Counted from the first letter of the stretch, positions 8,409 through 17,306 are shown. The stretch is DNA of 64,000 nt from Arthrobacter sp. ERGS1:01 (GCF_001281315.1 NZ_CP012479.1:806001-870000); one strand, 5' to 3'. Notes: a model not told the origin generated them from the sequence alone. Translations and numbers: made by a program.

Positions 8409-8732
8409 ATTTCAACTCCTTGTAGATGTTGCTAACACGATTTCTAAATGCTGGCAGCGGAATGTGAGGGTGTCAACGTTTTTTGTAAACATTTTGTGGC
8501 GCACGTCATAGTTTGGCGAGCATGTGATCGATAGTCGCGGCCAAGATTGCTGATTTTTTCAGGTAATTGCGGGGTTTTTGCGAATTTTGATCGCTCTACA
8601 TGATTTGTCAACCTTCAATGATCTGTTGACCTTGAGATTGTTCCGCGAGTACTGTCATTTCAACAAAGCTTGGATGTGAGCCAGCTCACGTCATTGCCCG
8701 ACTTCTCGGGCTCGTACTCGAAAGGCAATTCA
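8409..8732. promoter_or_regulatory. Divergent control region between MHS operon and amidohydrolase
   Basis: AT-richer than the flanking genes. Rightward promoter candidate: TTGACC (8626-8631), 18 bp, TACTGT (8650-8655). The inverted repeat GTCAAC (8607-8612) / GTTGAC (8625-8630), 12 bp apart, overlaps the -35 box. A further GTCAAC and GTAAAC occur near 8475-8490 on the side of the leftward operon. These are candidate operators for the YheO/DauR-like regulator encoded downstream. No leftward promoter was assigned. Confidence 0.5.
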
Positions 8733-9962
8733 GTGAGCGACTTCTACACGGCCGGCCAGGTCGTCATCGGGGACGGAACAACGTTGAGGGACTCGGGTGT
8801 CCTTTTCGAAGGCAACACGATCCTCTGGGTGGGGCCGGCGGCGGACTTTGAGAGTCATGAGGCCGCAACGCTTGCTACGCGGAAGGACTTCGGCCCGGAC
8901 GCCACCATCCTCCCCGGCCTGATCGATACGCACGTCCACCTGGTCTTTGACGGTGGCCCGAACCCGGTGGACGTGGTTCGCTCAAGCAGCACTGCGCGGC
9001 AACTGGCAATCATGTTCCGCAGTGCCCGGGAACTACTCAGTGCAGGGGTCACCACAGCCCGCGACTTGGGGGCGCCCGCCCTGCTGGACATCGTGGTCAA
9101 GGAGGCGATCAATGACGGGTTGGCCCGCGGCCCGCGCATGGTGACCGTCAACGCACCCTTGACGGTGACGGGAGGACACTGCTGGTTCTTCGGCGCCGAA
9201 TGCGACGGCGTTGAGGACGTGCGGAGGGAAGTGCGCAAAGCCCGCAAGAACGGAGCCGATTCCATTAAGGTCATGTCGACCGGCGGGAACATGACGGCAG
9301 GCACGCGCCCCTCCGAACCGCAGTTCAGCCAGGAAGAGCTCAATGCCATCGTCATCGAGGCACACAAATACGGCATGAAGGTCGCCTCCCATGCCCACGG
9401 CGTGGAAGGAATCCGGCGCTCCATCATCGCCGGCGTCGACAGCCTGGAGCACTTCAGCTTCTCCGGCTCCGACGGTCTATTGCGCGAGGAACAAGACCTC
9501 TTCGCGGCGGCTGCGGAAAAGGGTATCTATGTGTGCAAGACCCTGACCCTGGCTTGGGCGGGACTGATCGCCAATCCAGACGGCGGGGTCCCGGAATCCA
9601 TGATCCGCAATATGCTCGACCACGGCCTGCGGGTGGTTGCCGGGACCGACTCCGGCATCGACAACGTGCCACACGTTGAATACGTCGTAGGGCTCGAGGG
9701 GCTGGCCGCCTATGGAATGTCCAACGCCGAGGTCATCAACTCCGCAACCGCACTGGCCGCCGAATCGTTGGGGCTCGGCGACGTCACGGGCACCCTTGAA
9801 GCGGGAAAAGACGTCGATCTCCTGGTGGTGAACGGTGATCCGCTGGCAGATTTGGGTAGCCTTAGAGAACTCCGAACGGTTCTGGCCAGGGGAGTCGCCT
9901 ATGTTCCGGAATTTGTTCCACAACAGGCTTGGGCCCGGGACCTCGCCGCAGCCATGTCCTGA
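8733..9962 (+). CDS. Metal-dependent amidohydrolase (imidazolonepropionase/prolidase-like group)
   Basis: A 409-residue TIM-barrel amidohydrolase. Metal ligands are visible in order: LPGLIDTHVHL (HxH), SIKVMSTGGN (the Lys that is usually carboxylated), VASHAHG (His), VDSLEHFS (His) and VAGTDSG (Asp). The C-terminal LEAGKDVDLLVVNGDPLADL closes the beta-sandwich domain. The frame is open from a TTG at 8670, but GTG at 8733 has AAAGG 7 nt upstream and gives the usual family N-terminus, so it is preferred. Possible reactions include hydrolysis of N-acyl amino acids, dipeptides or cyclic amides. It is followed after 40 bp by the DauR-like regulator and divergent from the importer/lyase operon. Confidence 0.88.
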   Translation: MSDFYTAGQVVIGDGTTLRDSGVLFEGNTILWVGPAADFESHEAATLATRKDFGPDATILPGLIDTHVHLVFDGGPNPVDVVRSSSTARQLAIMFRSARELLSAGVTTARDLGAPALLDIVVKEAINDGLARGPRMVTVNAPLTVTGGHCWFFGAECDGVEDVRREVRKARKNGADSIKVMSTGGNMTAGTRPSEPQFSQEELNAIVIEAHKYGMKVASHAHGVEGIRRSIIAGVDSLEHFSFSGSDGLLREEQDLFAAAAEKGIYVCKTLTLAWAGLIANPDGGVPESMIRNMLDHGLRVVAGTDSGIDNVPHVEYVVGLEGLAAYGMSNAEVINSATALAAESLGLGDVTGTLEAGKDVDLLVVNGDPLADLGSLRELRTVLARGVAYVPEFVPQQAWARDLAAAMS

Positions 9963-10002
9963 CGATTTACACCATCCACGAGCTCGAACCTTAGGAGAGA
10001 CG

Positions 10003-10749
10003 ATGAAATCCTCGTCTAAAGACCTGAAGAATCTCGCCGCACTGCCCGGTGCCTTGAGTGGGCATGACGCCGAAACAATCAACTCGATCCTGGAACTGTT
10101 GGTGGCTCCGTTGCAGTCCGCAATGACGCAACCCACCGAGGTGGTGCTGCACGATCTTCGCAGGGTTCCCAACACGGTCAGGGCCATTGCCGGCAACGTC
10201 ACGGGCCGCCAGGTGGGCCACCCGCCCACGGACTTCCTCCTGGAGCGGCTGGCCGACGGCACGCTGGACAACGACATCGGCTACGCATCCCATCTGCCGG
10301 ACGGGCGCCAGCTGCGCTGTTCAACGATCGTCTTCAGGGACTCCCGGGGCCTGCCCGCGGCAGCACTGTGCCTGAATTCGGACGTGTCGGCGTGGATGAC
10401 GGCCCGATCCTTCATCGACGGGTTCATGCTCGGCACAACGCCGGCGTCGGTGCTCGTAACCGAAGCAGCCAACGCCGAGTCGGAGGATCCCCGGTCCACC
10501 GAGTACTTCCCGCACAATGTCGAGGAGCTGGCAGGGTTCCTGATTCACCGGGCCGTCGCCGACGTCGGCGTGCCGGTCGAATTGATGCGCAAAGAGCACA
10601 AGGTCCAGGTCGTGGAGGACCTTGAAGCCAAGGGCTACTTCCTGATCAAGGACGCGATCGAGACGATTGCGGCGGCATTGCAGGTCTCCCGCTTCACCAT
10701 TTACAACTACCTCAATGAAGTCAACGAGGGAGCCGAAAAGTCGGGCTAG
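10003..10749 (+). CDS. YheO/DauR-type PAS-domain transcriptional regulator
   Basis: A 248-residue regulator. Residues about 25-140 form the YheO-like PAS domain (VAPLQSAMTQPTEVVLHDLR, then GYASHLPDGRQLRCSTIVF and AALCLNSDVSAW). The C-terminal about 60 residues form a helix-turn-helix ending IAAALQVSRFTIYNYLNEV. Relatives such as E. coli DauR control D-amino-acid use and can repress their locus. ATG at 10003 has AGGAG at 9993-9997; the frame is open further upstream but overlaps the amidohydrolase. It probably controls the divergent region at 8409-8732. Ends 10 bp from the convergent ribokinase gene. Confidence 0.88.
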   Translation: MKSSSKDLKNLAALPGALSGHDAETINSILELLVAPLQSAMTQPTEVVLHDLRRVPNTVRAIAGNVTGRQVGHPPTDFLLERLADGTLDNDIGYASHLPDGRQLRCSTIVFRDSRGLPAAALCLNSDVSAWMTARSFIDGFMLGTTPASVLVTEAANAESEDPRSTEYFPHNVEELAGFLIHRAVADVGVPVELMRKEHKVQVVEDLEAKGYFLIKDAIETIAAALQVSRFTIYNYLNEVNEGAEKSG

Positions 10750-10759
10750 GATGTCCCTC

Positions 10760-11629
10760 TTAGCTGACGCTTTCCTGCGTTGCGGTCTCGTACGCGGACC
10801 ACGGCAGAAGCGGCGGCTGGGAGGCTGCATGGGACACCGCGTCGGCGCCAACCGCGGCGGCGACGCGCAACGCCGTCAGGGGCGGGATGTTTGCGGCCAA
10901 GCCAAGGACCAGCGCGGCGCAGAAGGAGTCCCCGGCGCCCACGCTGTTGACCACGGTGGCCTTCACAGCAGGGACGCGATGGGTCTCCCTGCCGTGTTCG
11001 CGCAGGGCCGCGCCGTCGCCACCGTAGGTCACGGCCACCAGTTTCGCCTCGGCCAGCTCGGGCATTTCGGCATACTCGGTCTCGTTGACAATGATCAGAT
11101 CGCAGCGCTCGATCAGCTCCGCCGGGAGCGGCTGTGCCGGGGCCGCATTCACGGCGAAGTATCCCTTGGCCGTCCGGGCGGCCGTGAGCACTGCGGCCAG
11201 CGGGATCTCGAGCTGGGCCAGGACGACGTCGGCGGCGGCAAGTTCGGCGGCTGCGGATTCGACGTCGATGTGCGCATTGGCGCCAGGGCAGACGGCGATC
11301 TGGTTTTCACCGTGGGCGTCGACCACGATGAGTGCGGTTCCGGTGGGGGCCGCGGCCACGCTCACCAAGTCGGTGGACACGCCCGCCAGGCGGAGGTCCC
11401 GGCAAATGCGGCGGCCGGCGTCGTCGTCGCCCACGGCGCCCACCAACCCCACCCGGGCACCCAACCGCGCCGCAGCGGCCGCCTGGTTGGCCCCCTTGCC
11501 GCCCGGGTAGTCACTGAGTGTGCCGTCGCCGATTGTCTCGCCGGGCTCGGGAAGCCGCGCCGTGGTGGCGATGATGTCGTGGTTGATGCTGCCAAGGACA
11601 ACGAGGGCGGGCAGTGCGGTGGTGGGCAT
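10760..11629 (-). CDS. rbsK: PfkB-family carbohydrate kinase, probable ribokinase
   Basis: A 289-residue PfkB kinase. N-terminal LGSINHDIIATTARLPEPGE and YPGGKGANQAAAAARLGA are the sugar-binding region and signature 1. NSVGAGDSFCAALVLGL is signature 2 with the catalytic Asp and the anion hole. Expected reaction: ATP-dependent phosphorylation of D-ribose to ribose 5-phosphate. This fits the upstream nucleoside hydrolase, which releases ribose. Last gene of the leftward operon MFS - nucleoside hydrolase - GntR - kinase, with AAAGG before the ATG. Another PfkB sugar substrate is possible but less likely in this context. Confidence 0.88.
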   Translation of the reverse strand: MPTTALPALVVLGSINHDIIATTARLPEPGETIGDGTLSDYPGGKGANQAAAAARLGARVGLVGAVGDDDAGRRICRDLRLAGVSTDLVSVAAAPTGTALIVVDAHGENQIAVCPGANAHIDVESAAAELAAADVVLAQLEIPLAAVLTAARTAKGYFAVNAAPAQPLPAELIERCDLIIVNETEYAEMPELAEAKLVAVTYGGDGAALREHGRETHRVPAVKATVVNSVGAGDSFCAALVLGLAANIPPLTALRVAAAVGADAVSHAASQPPLLPWSAYETATQESVS

Positions 11630-11654
11630 GTGTGTTTTCCTTTGTTGGCCGCCG

Positions 11655-12470
11655 CTAGGACGGTGATGACTGGACGACGGTGAGGTGTCCGGCGCTGGGG
11701 GAGATGACGCATTTGGCCAGGTACAGCGGGGTGCCGGCGTATTTTGCGCGTTGGGTCAGGATGAGGACGGGGTCAGCGGAGCGCAGGCCGAGCAGGCGTG
11801 CGCGGTTGCTCGGTCCGGCGATGCCGGGGGCGATCTCGCATTCCCCCGAGCCCAGGATGGGGCCGAATTTTGCGTAGATCAGCGACAACAGGGTCCCGTC
11901 GCGGTTGTTGCCGTGGTTTTTGAATCCGTCCCTGAGCTCGTCAACCAGCCGGGCGATGTCCGGGTTGATGTCGCTGAGGTACTTGCCCGCGGGGATGTGT
12001 TCCTGGATGATCGCCACGGGTTCATCGCCGCGGTAGGCGATGGATTCGCGGAACCAGGTGTTGGCCGTGCTGTCCACCTCGATCCCTTTGGAGATGAAGT
12101 CGGTGGTGGGTTGCAGGTCGAAGATGTTGGTGCCGACGCGCACCGCCTTGCCCGCCGTGGACAAGATGTCCTCGAAGGGGCGCAAACCTTCCAGTCCCAC
12201 GTTCGGCAGCGCGTCCGTGACCGAACGCCCCACGCCCCTCTTGGTGACGATCAGGCCGTCCTCCTCCAGGAGCATCAGGGCTTCCCTGACCACCGTGCGG
12301 CTCACGCCCATCTGGACGCCGAGGTCCACTTCCTTGGGCAGGAGCGAGCCTAGGGGCAGGATCGTTGAGCGGATTCCGTCCGCCAAACGTGAGTACACGG
12401 CGACCCGGAGCGGCTGGCCGGCCGGTGCCACGATGGGTTGGGACAAGAAATCCCCTGCTGCGCTGGACAT
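11655..12470 (-). CDS. GntR-family transcriptional regulator (HutC/UTRA type)
   Basis: A 271-residue regulator with an N-terminal winged helix (about 22-90: LRVAVYSRLADGIRSTILPL, VSRTVVREALMLLEEDGLI, KRGVGRSV). A UTRA-type effector domain (about 100-260) includes FRESIAYRGDEPVAIIQEHI and DPVLILTQRAKYAGTPLYL. The effector is probably a nucleoside, ribose or a phosphorylated derivative. Encoded inside the operon it likely controls; candidate operators are the direct repeats at 15087-15120. AAGGA lies 5 nt before the ATG at 12470. Confidence 0.88.
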   Translation of the reverse strand: MSSAAGDFLSQPIVAPAGQPLRVAVYSRLADGIRSTILPLGSLLPKEVDLGVQMGVSRTVVREALMLLEEDGLIVTKRGVGRSVTDALPNVGLEGLRPFEDILSTAGKAVRVGTNIFDLQPTTDFISKGIEVDSTANTWFRESIAYRGDEPVAIIQEHIPAGKYLSDINPDIARLVDELRDGFKNHGNNRDGTLLSLIYAKFGPILGSGECEIAPGIAGPSNRARLLGLRSADPVLILTQRAKYAGTPLYLAKCVISPSAGHLTVVQSSPS

Positions 12471-12545
12471 GATTGTCCTTCCTGGGACGAACGGCTGAGG
12501 CGCCGGGTGGGCGCCTTTTCAGCCTAGTGCTTGGCGGTGGCCAAA

Positions 12546-13544
12546 TTAGTGCTGACGCTGCCCGGTGGCGACGGCAGCTGAGGGAAATGCCAGGAGCTGC
12601 TGCACGAGCACCGGTCCCAGCGGGGTGTCGGTGGCCAGGACCACGCGGGTATTGGCGCCGGGCTGGTCCACGGGGCCCAGCCGTTGCCCGCGCAGATCGC
12701 AGATGGTCTGGCCGCGGCCGGGCCCGCCGGTGGTGTCGACGGTGATGTTCACCCGCGGTGCCAGGGTGGGGGTGATGCTTCCGGTGGCGATGGCGGCGGC
12801 CAGCGGATCGTGGAGCGAGGAGGCGCGGCGCCCGTAGAAGCCGTCCTGGAAGTCGAAGTAGAAATCAAGGATCCGGCCCAGGTTGTGCACCAGGGGGTGG
12901 GGCGCATCCTCCAGTGCCTGCCGCTGCGACTCCTCCAGGATGTTCTCATGCGTCACGTCCAGCGGGACCAGGGTGATGTTCCAGCCGGCGGCGAGCACCT
13001 CCGCGGCGGCTTCGGGATCGTTGCCGATGTTCGCCTCGGCCACGGCGCTGACGTTGCCGGGAACCAGGGCGGCGCCGCCCATGATGGTCACGTCCCGGAT
13101 TCGCGAGGGCAGGCTTGGGTCCAAGCGCAGCGCAAGCGCAAGGTTGGTCAGGGGGCCGACCGCCAGGATGGACAGCTCGCCGGGGTATTCCAGGGAGAGC
13201 GAGATGAGCAGTTCCGAGGCGCTGGAAGCCACGGGATTTTTGGGGGAGCGTGGCAGGTCAATGTTACCGACCCCGTTGGCTCCGTGGATGTGCGGAACCC
13301 CGCCGTGGTAGGCCCTGGCCAGGGGATCGTTCGCGCCAATGGCGACCGGGACGTTGTCGGCCCCGGCCAGTGCGAGCAGGTCAAGGGTGTTTCGGGCGCC
13401 CTGTGCCGCAGCGACGTTTCCGCTGACGGTTCCCACGCCCACCAGCTCGATGGCGGTCGATGCCAGGAGGTGGCCCAAGGCCAGGGAATCGTCGACTCCG
13501 GTGTCGCAGTCGAAGTAGAGCGGTTGGGTGGCATGGGGTGACAT
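12546..13544 (-). CDS. Inosine-uridine-preferring type nucleoside hydrolase
   Basis: A 332-residue member of the IUNH family. The calcium/ribose site FDCDTGVDDSLAL is at the N-terminus (family DxDxxxDD motif). LSILAVGPLTNLALAL, VTIMGGAALVPGNVSAVAEAN and VPLDVTHEN are the other conserved blocks, and SSLHDPLAAAIA supplies the C-terminal His-Asp. Hydrolyses ribonucleosides to base and ribose. The ATG at 13544 is preceded by AAGGAA; an open frame upstream of it overlaps the MFS gene and is not coding. Middle of the nucleoside operon. Base preference not resolved. Confidence 0.92.
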   Translation of the reverse strand: MSPHATQPLYFDCDTGVDDSLALGHLLASTAIELVGVGTVSGNVAAAQGARNTLDLLALAGADNVPVAIGANDPLARAYHGGVPHIHGANGVGNIDLPRSPKNPVASSASELLISLSLEYPGELSILAVGPLTNLALALRLDPSLPSRIRDVTIMGGAALVPGNVSAVAEANIGNDPEAAAEVLAAGWNITLVPLDVTHENILEESQRQALEDAPHPLVHNLGRILDFYFDFQDGFYGRRASSLHDPLAAAIATGSITPTLAPRVNITVDTTGGPGRGQTICDLRGQRLGPVDQPGANTRVVLATDTPLGPVLVQQLLAFPSAAVATGQRQH

Positions 13545-13615
13545 GTGATTCCTTTTTTCGAGATGCGGGGTGCGGCCAGGAGGCAGCCGCACCCCGATGA
13601 TGCAAGTGACTGCGG

Positions 13616-15034
13616 CTAGATGCTCTGGCCCTCGCGGGGAGCGATGAACATGCTGGTGATCAGTGCCAGCAAGGTGATGGCGCCGGAGATCCACAACGCG
13701 GTCACATACCCTTCGGAGGTGCCGAGGCTGACAAATGGGGCGACGATGCCGATTCCCAGGCTGGCGCCGATGCCGAAGGATGCCCCGTTGAGTCCGGGCA
13801 GCGCCGCAGGGGCATCCCGGGGCGAGAGGAGTACGCCGAGCCCGTTGACCGTGGTCAGGACCAGGCCGTTGTAGGCGAAGCCCAGGAATGCGATGAGTGC
13901 GGCGACGGCCCAGATGTTGAAGGCGAAGACGACGACGGCGGCCAGGGCGAGAATGCTCAGGACCAGCCCGGTGCGCAGGATCCGCAGCCAGCCGTGCTTG
14001 CCGGCAAGCCATCCGGCGAGCGGTGCGGCGCCAACACCGATCAAGGCGGCCGGCATGAGGAAGAGCAGCGCCGAGGTGGAGGCACTCATGCCAAATCCTG
14101 GCTTGTCACCCTGGCTGAGCAGGACCACCGTGAAGTTGATGACTGCGAAGACGCCGGTCAGGGTCAACACCGTGGTGGCCAGGACGGGCCACACCTGGCG
14201 TGAACGCAGGTGGTGGAGAGCGATCAGCGGGGTGGCGTTGTGCTTCTCCACCCAGACGAAGACCAGGAAGGCGACGACGGCGCCCAGCGCGAAGAGGAGC
14301 GTGACCGGGGCAAGCCAGCCGGATTCGGAGCCTTGTGAGACAAAATAGGTGAGGCAGATCAACGCGATCGACAGGGTCGCGGCACCTGCCCAGTCCATCT
14401 TTCCCGTGGTCGACGCCGGTTTCCCCTTGGGGACCACCAGGGCGACTCCGGCCAAACCGATCAAGCCCACGGCGAAGACCACCACAAAGATGGAACGGAA
14501 TCCGAAGTGCTCGGTCAGCAGCCCGCCGATGTACCCGTCGACGCCGCCAACACCGCCGTTGACGGCCGTGATGATGCCTAAGGTGGTGCCGAAAAGCTTG
14601 GCCGGGAGCGTTTCGCTCAACACAATGTAGGCAAGTTGGAAAGCGGCGCTGGATGAGCCCTGCAGGACCCGCCCGACCAGGAGGAAGCCCAGATTGGGGG
14701 CGAACATGCACAACAGCGTTCCCACCGCCAGGACCGTGAGGACGATGAGCAGCACGCGGCGGCGCCCAATGAAGTCGCTCCACCGGCCCAGTGCGATGCC
14801 GAGGATGGCGCCGGCCAGGAAGAACAGTGAGGAAACCTGGGATGCGGCGGCCGAGGATACCCCCAGCGACTTGGCAATATCCGGCAGGGCCGGTGAGATC
14901 ATGGTGGCGTTGAGCTGGTAGGACAGCACGGCCACCACCAGGACGGCAACCAGTGAGGCGGCGCGCTTGCCCGAGAGAAGAGGAGTTTCCTCCGCTGGTC
15001 TTGGGGCTTGCACCTGCGCTGGGGAATGGGACAC
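13616..15034 (-). CDS. MFS transporter, 14-helix DHA2-like; probable nucleoside permease
   Basis: A 472-residue MFS protein with about 14 hydrophobic segments. ALGRWSDFIGRRRVLLIVLT is the loop 2-3 motif, and GRVLQGSSSAAFQLAYIV and TLGIITAVNGGVGGVDGYIGG follow. By sequence alone it resembles drug-exporter-like permeases, but it leads an operon with nucleoside hydrolase and ribokinase, so uptake of nucleosides is a better guess. GTG start at 15034 with AAGGAG 5 nt upstream. The direct repeats at 15087-15120 lie about 55 bp upstream. Confidence 0.85.
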   Translation of the reverse strand: MSHSPAQVQAPRPAEETPLLSGKRAASLVAVLVVAVLSYQLNATMISPALPDIAKSLGVSSAAASQVSSLFFLAGAILGIALGRWSDFIGRRRVLLIVLTVLAVGTLLCMFAPNLGFLLVGRVLQGSSSAAFQLAYIVLSETLPAKLFGTTLGIITAVNGGVGGVDGYIGGLLTEHFGFRSIFVVVFAVGLIGLAGVALVVPKGKPASTTGKMDWAGAATLSIALICLTYFVSQGSESGWLAPVTLLFALGAVVAFLVFVWVEKHNATPLIALHHLRSRQVWPVLATTVLTLTGVFAVINFTVVLLSQGDKPGFGMSASTSALLFLMPAALIGVGAAPLAGWLAGKHGWLRILRTGLVLSILALAAVVVFAFNIWAVAALIAFLGFAYNGLVLTTVNGLGVLLSPRDAPAALPGLNGASFGIGASLGIGIVAPFVSLGTSEGYVTALWISGAITLLALITSMFIAPREGQSI

Positions 15035-15086
15035 GTGGACTCCTTTGTCTGTGAAACTTGGCGGCTACGGAATATCAACAACGACT

Positions 15087-15120
15087 GATGTTGTACCTAG
15101 AAGTAAGATGTTATACCTAG
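15087..15120 (-). promoter_or_regulatory. Paired direct repeat, candidate GntR operator/promoter of nucleoside operon
   Basis: GATGTTGTACCTAG (15087-15100) and GATGTTATACCTAG (15107-15120) differ by one base and start exactly 20 bp apart, so both lie on the same face of the helix. They sit 53-86 bp upstream of the permease GTG. No other copy was noticed in the window. Confidence 0.55.
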
Positions 15121-15242
15121 TCCGTGTGATTGCCAACACGTAGCGTTGCGAGCCTGCAGAAGAAGGAGTCCGGGTGAGTACTGTCCGACAGGGGGCTGCC
15201 TGGGCAGGCAGCGCCCCGTTGCCGAATGCCGGCGGCGCCCGG

Positions 15243-16457
15243 TTACTGGATGCCGGCGGCGGCCTTCCGCTTGTCCAGCAGGCCGCTGCCCAGGGCGATG
15301 AGCAGGCCCAGTACTGCCAGCACGGCGCCCACCAGGGCCGGTGCCGTGAAGCCCCATCCCCAGGTGATGACCAGCCCGCCCACGAAGGCGCCAAGGGCGT
15401 TGGCCATGTTCAGGGCCGAGTGGTTCAGCGAAGACGCCAGGGTGGGTGCACCGGGGGAGACGTCGAGCAGTCTGGTTTGCAGCGATGGGACCAGCATTGA
15501 GCCGGAGGCGCCGATGATGAAGATCATGACCAGCGCGAGCCACTGGATGTGGACGCCCAAGGCGTAGATGACCAGCGTGACCGCGATGAACGACATGACG
15601 GCGTAGATGCTGCCCATGACTGACCAGTCGGCCAGCTTGCCGCCCACGAAGCCGCCGGCCACCATGCCCAGGCCGTAGAGGCCCACGATCACCGGCAGGA
15701 AGTCCGCCGCGAAGCCGGCAACGTCGGTCATGGTGTTGGCCACGTACGTGTAGACGGCGAAGAATCCGCCAAAGCCCACCACGCCCACCAGCAGGGTCAG
15801 CCAGACCTGGCCGCGGCGCAGGGCGCTGAGCTCACGGCGCAGGCTGGCGTCGGGGTGCGCCTTTTGTGCGGGGATGAACTTGGCGATCGCGGCCATGGTC
15901 ACCATGCCGATGATCGCCACCATGATGAACATCAGGCGCCAGCCAAATTGCTGCCCCACCAGGGTCGCCAGCGGCACGCCCAGCACGTTGGCCACCGACA
16001 GTCCCATCATGACCATGGCAATGGCCCGCCCGCGCTTGGTGGGGGCCACCATCGACGCGGCAAGGACGGCCGCCACGCCAAAGTAGGCGCCATGCGGCAG
16101 GCCGGCGACAAACCGGGTCACCAGCAGAGTGCTGTAGTCCTGGGCAAAAAAGGAGGAGAGGTTTCCCAGCGTGAACAGGCCCATCAGGGCCAGGGCCAAT
16201 GCCTTGCGCGGCCACTTGGCGCTGATGGCCACCAGCAAGGGGGCGCCGATCACCACCCCGAGCGCGTAGGCGGAGATGACGTGCCCGGCGTCCGGAATGG
16301 ATACGCCCAGTCCGGCGGCAACGTTGGGCAACAGCCCCATCATGGCAAATTCCGTGGTGCCGATGCCGAAGCCGCCCACGGCCAGCGCGAAAATGGCCCA
16401 GGCGGCGGTGTTGGGGGATAAGCGCTTGACGGCGGGCAGTGTTTGGGACGTGGTCAT
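15243..16457 (-). CDS. MFS transporter, DHA1/AraJ-like exporter
   Basis: A 404-residue, 12-helix MFS permease. The N-terminus (FALAVGGFGIGTTEFAMMGL) and TRFVAGLPHGAYFGVAAVLA are typical of the AraJ/Cmx/NepI group, which exports sugars, purine nucleosides or chloramphenicol-type drugs. SAKWPRKALALALMGLF is the loop 2-3 region. The ATG at 16457 was chosen; a GTG at 16472 would add five residues. It stands alone, upstream of the nucleoside operon, with a hairpin at 15191-15216 between them. Substrate unknown; purine nucleoside export would suit the neighbour but is only inference. Confidence 0.85.
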   Translation of the reverse strand: MTTSQTLPAVKRLSPNTAAWAIFALAVGGFGIGTTEFAMMGLLPNVAAGLGVSIPDAGHVISAYALGVVIGAPLLVAISAKWPRKALALALMGLFTLGNLSSFFAQDYSTLLVTRFVAGLPHGAYFGVAAVLAASMVAPTKRGRAIAMVMMGLSVANVLGVPLATLVGQQFGWRLMFIMVAIIGMVTMAAIAKFIPAQKAHPDASLRRELSALRRGQVWLTLLVGVVGFGGFFAVYTYVANTMTDVAGFAADFLPVIVGLYGLGMVAGGFVGGKLADWSVMGSIYAVMSFIAVTLVIYALGVHIQWLALVMIFIIGASGSMLVPSLQTRLLDVSPGAPTLASSLNHSALNMANALGAFVGGLVITWGWGFTAPALVGAVLAVLGLLIALGSGLLDKRKAAAGIQ

Positions 16458-16609
16458 GGCGGATGCTCTCACTGGTCTATTCCGGCCAGCGCTGCAGCTT
16501 CGGCAAGGCCGAGGTTGCTGGCGGGTCGGCGGCGCAAATTCAGGCCGTGGAAAAGGGTGGACATGACGGCGCTGTCCCCATCAAGTCTATGCCGCCCTAC
16601 ACTTGGCAC

Positions 16610-17047
16610 GTGACTAACGTTAAGCAGATAGTTGGCGGCGCCCTCGTGGATTCCCTGGCCAGCCCCACCCGGCTGCTGGCGGCCCGGCGGACCGCGCCGC
16701 CCGAATTTGCCGGCATGTGGGAATTTCCCGGCGGCAAGGTTGAGCCCGGTGAGGGCTGCCCTGAGGCCCTGCGCCGCGAGCTGGCGGAGGAACTGGGGGT
16801 GCAGGTTCGCCTGGGTGCGGAAGTTCCGGGTCCGACGCCGCAGGGCTGGCCCCTGAACGGGACGGCCGCCATGCGCGTGTGGCTGGCCCAGGTGACACAG
16901 GGCAGCCCGGAACCGTTGGAGGACCACGACGAGTTGCGCTGGGTGGACCTGGCCGGGGCCGAGTTGTTCTCCTTGCCGTGGATTCCGGCGGACCTGCCGA
17001 TCGTCAAGGCGCTGGCCGCACTGGACTCGCCCGGGGCAGGGTGTTGA
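16610..17047 (+). CDS. NUDIX hydrolase, MutT-like
   Basis: A 145-residue NUDIX protein with the complete Nudix box GGKVEPGEGCPEALRRELAE followed by ELGV (G-x5-E-x7-REUXEEXGU), about residues 40-62. WEFPGGK and DHDELRWVDLA are as in MutT-type 8-oxo-dGTP/CTP pyrophosphohydrolases. The frame is open further upstream, but GTG at 16610 gives the normal VTNVKQIVGGALV start and lies 6 nt after TACACT (16598-16603), indicating a leaderless mRNA. Substrate may be oxidised or damaged nucleotides. Confidence 0.9.
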   Translation: MTNVKQIVGGALVDSLASPTRLLAARRTAPPEFAGMWEFPGGKVEPGEGCPEALRRELAEELGVQVRLGAEVPGPTPQGWPLNGTAAMRVWLAQVTQGSPEPLEDHDELRWVDLAGAELFSLPWIPADLPIVKALAALDSPGAGC

Positions 17048-17102
17048 ATTTGCCTTGCCCTGTGCCACACTGGGGTTACCAAAGAGCCTAGGAGGTTGTG
17101 CA

Positions 17103-17306
17103 GTGACATCGTCCGAGAACCACAACGAAGGAACCCCGGCGGCAGCCGGCGGTGCAAGTGATGAAACCAAGGAAAAGTTTCGCCAGGCACTGGAAAACAA
17201 GAAGAACCAGCACCACGGAACCGTGGAAGCTGCCAATGGGGCCAAGATCAATGCGCAACACGGGGCAGCATCGCACAAGCGTGAATTCCGCCGCAAGAGC
17301 GGATAA
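17103..17306 (+). CDS. DUF5302 family small protein
   Basis: A 67-residue hydrophilic protein with the actinobacterial DUF5302 pattern: a disordered start, then DETKEKFRQALENKK, a His/Gly-rich link (AKINAQHGAASHK) and the C-terminal REFRRKSG. GTG at 17103 has AGGAGG at 17090-17095. Function unknown; the basic tail could bind nucleic acid. Lies 55 bp after the NUDIX gene. Confidence 0.85.
   Translation: MTSSENHNEGTPAAAGGASDETKEKFRQALENKKNQHHGTVEAANGAKINAQHGAASHKREFRRKSG

Noticed and set aside
15191..15216. Terminator between the two MFS genes
   Set aside because: GGGGCTGCCT/AGGCAGCGCCCC can form a bulged stem, but it has no U-tract in the gene direction, so it is not listed as a terminator.
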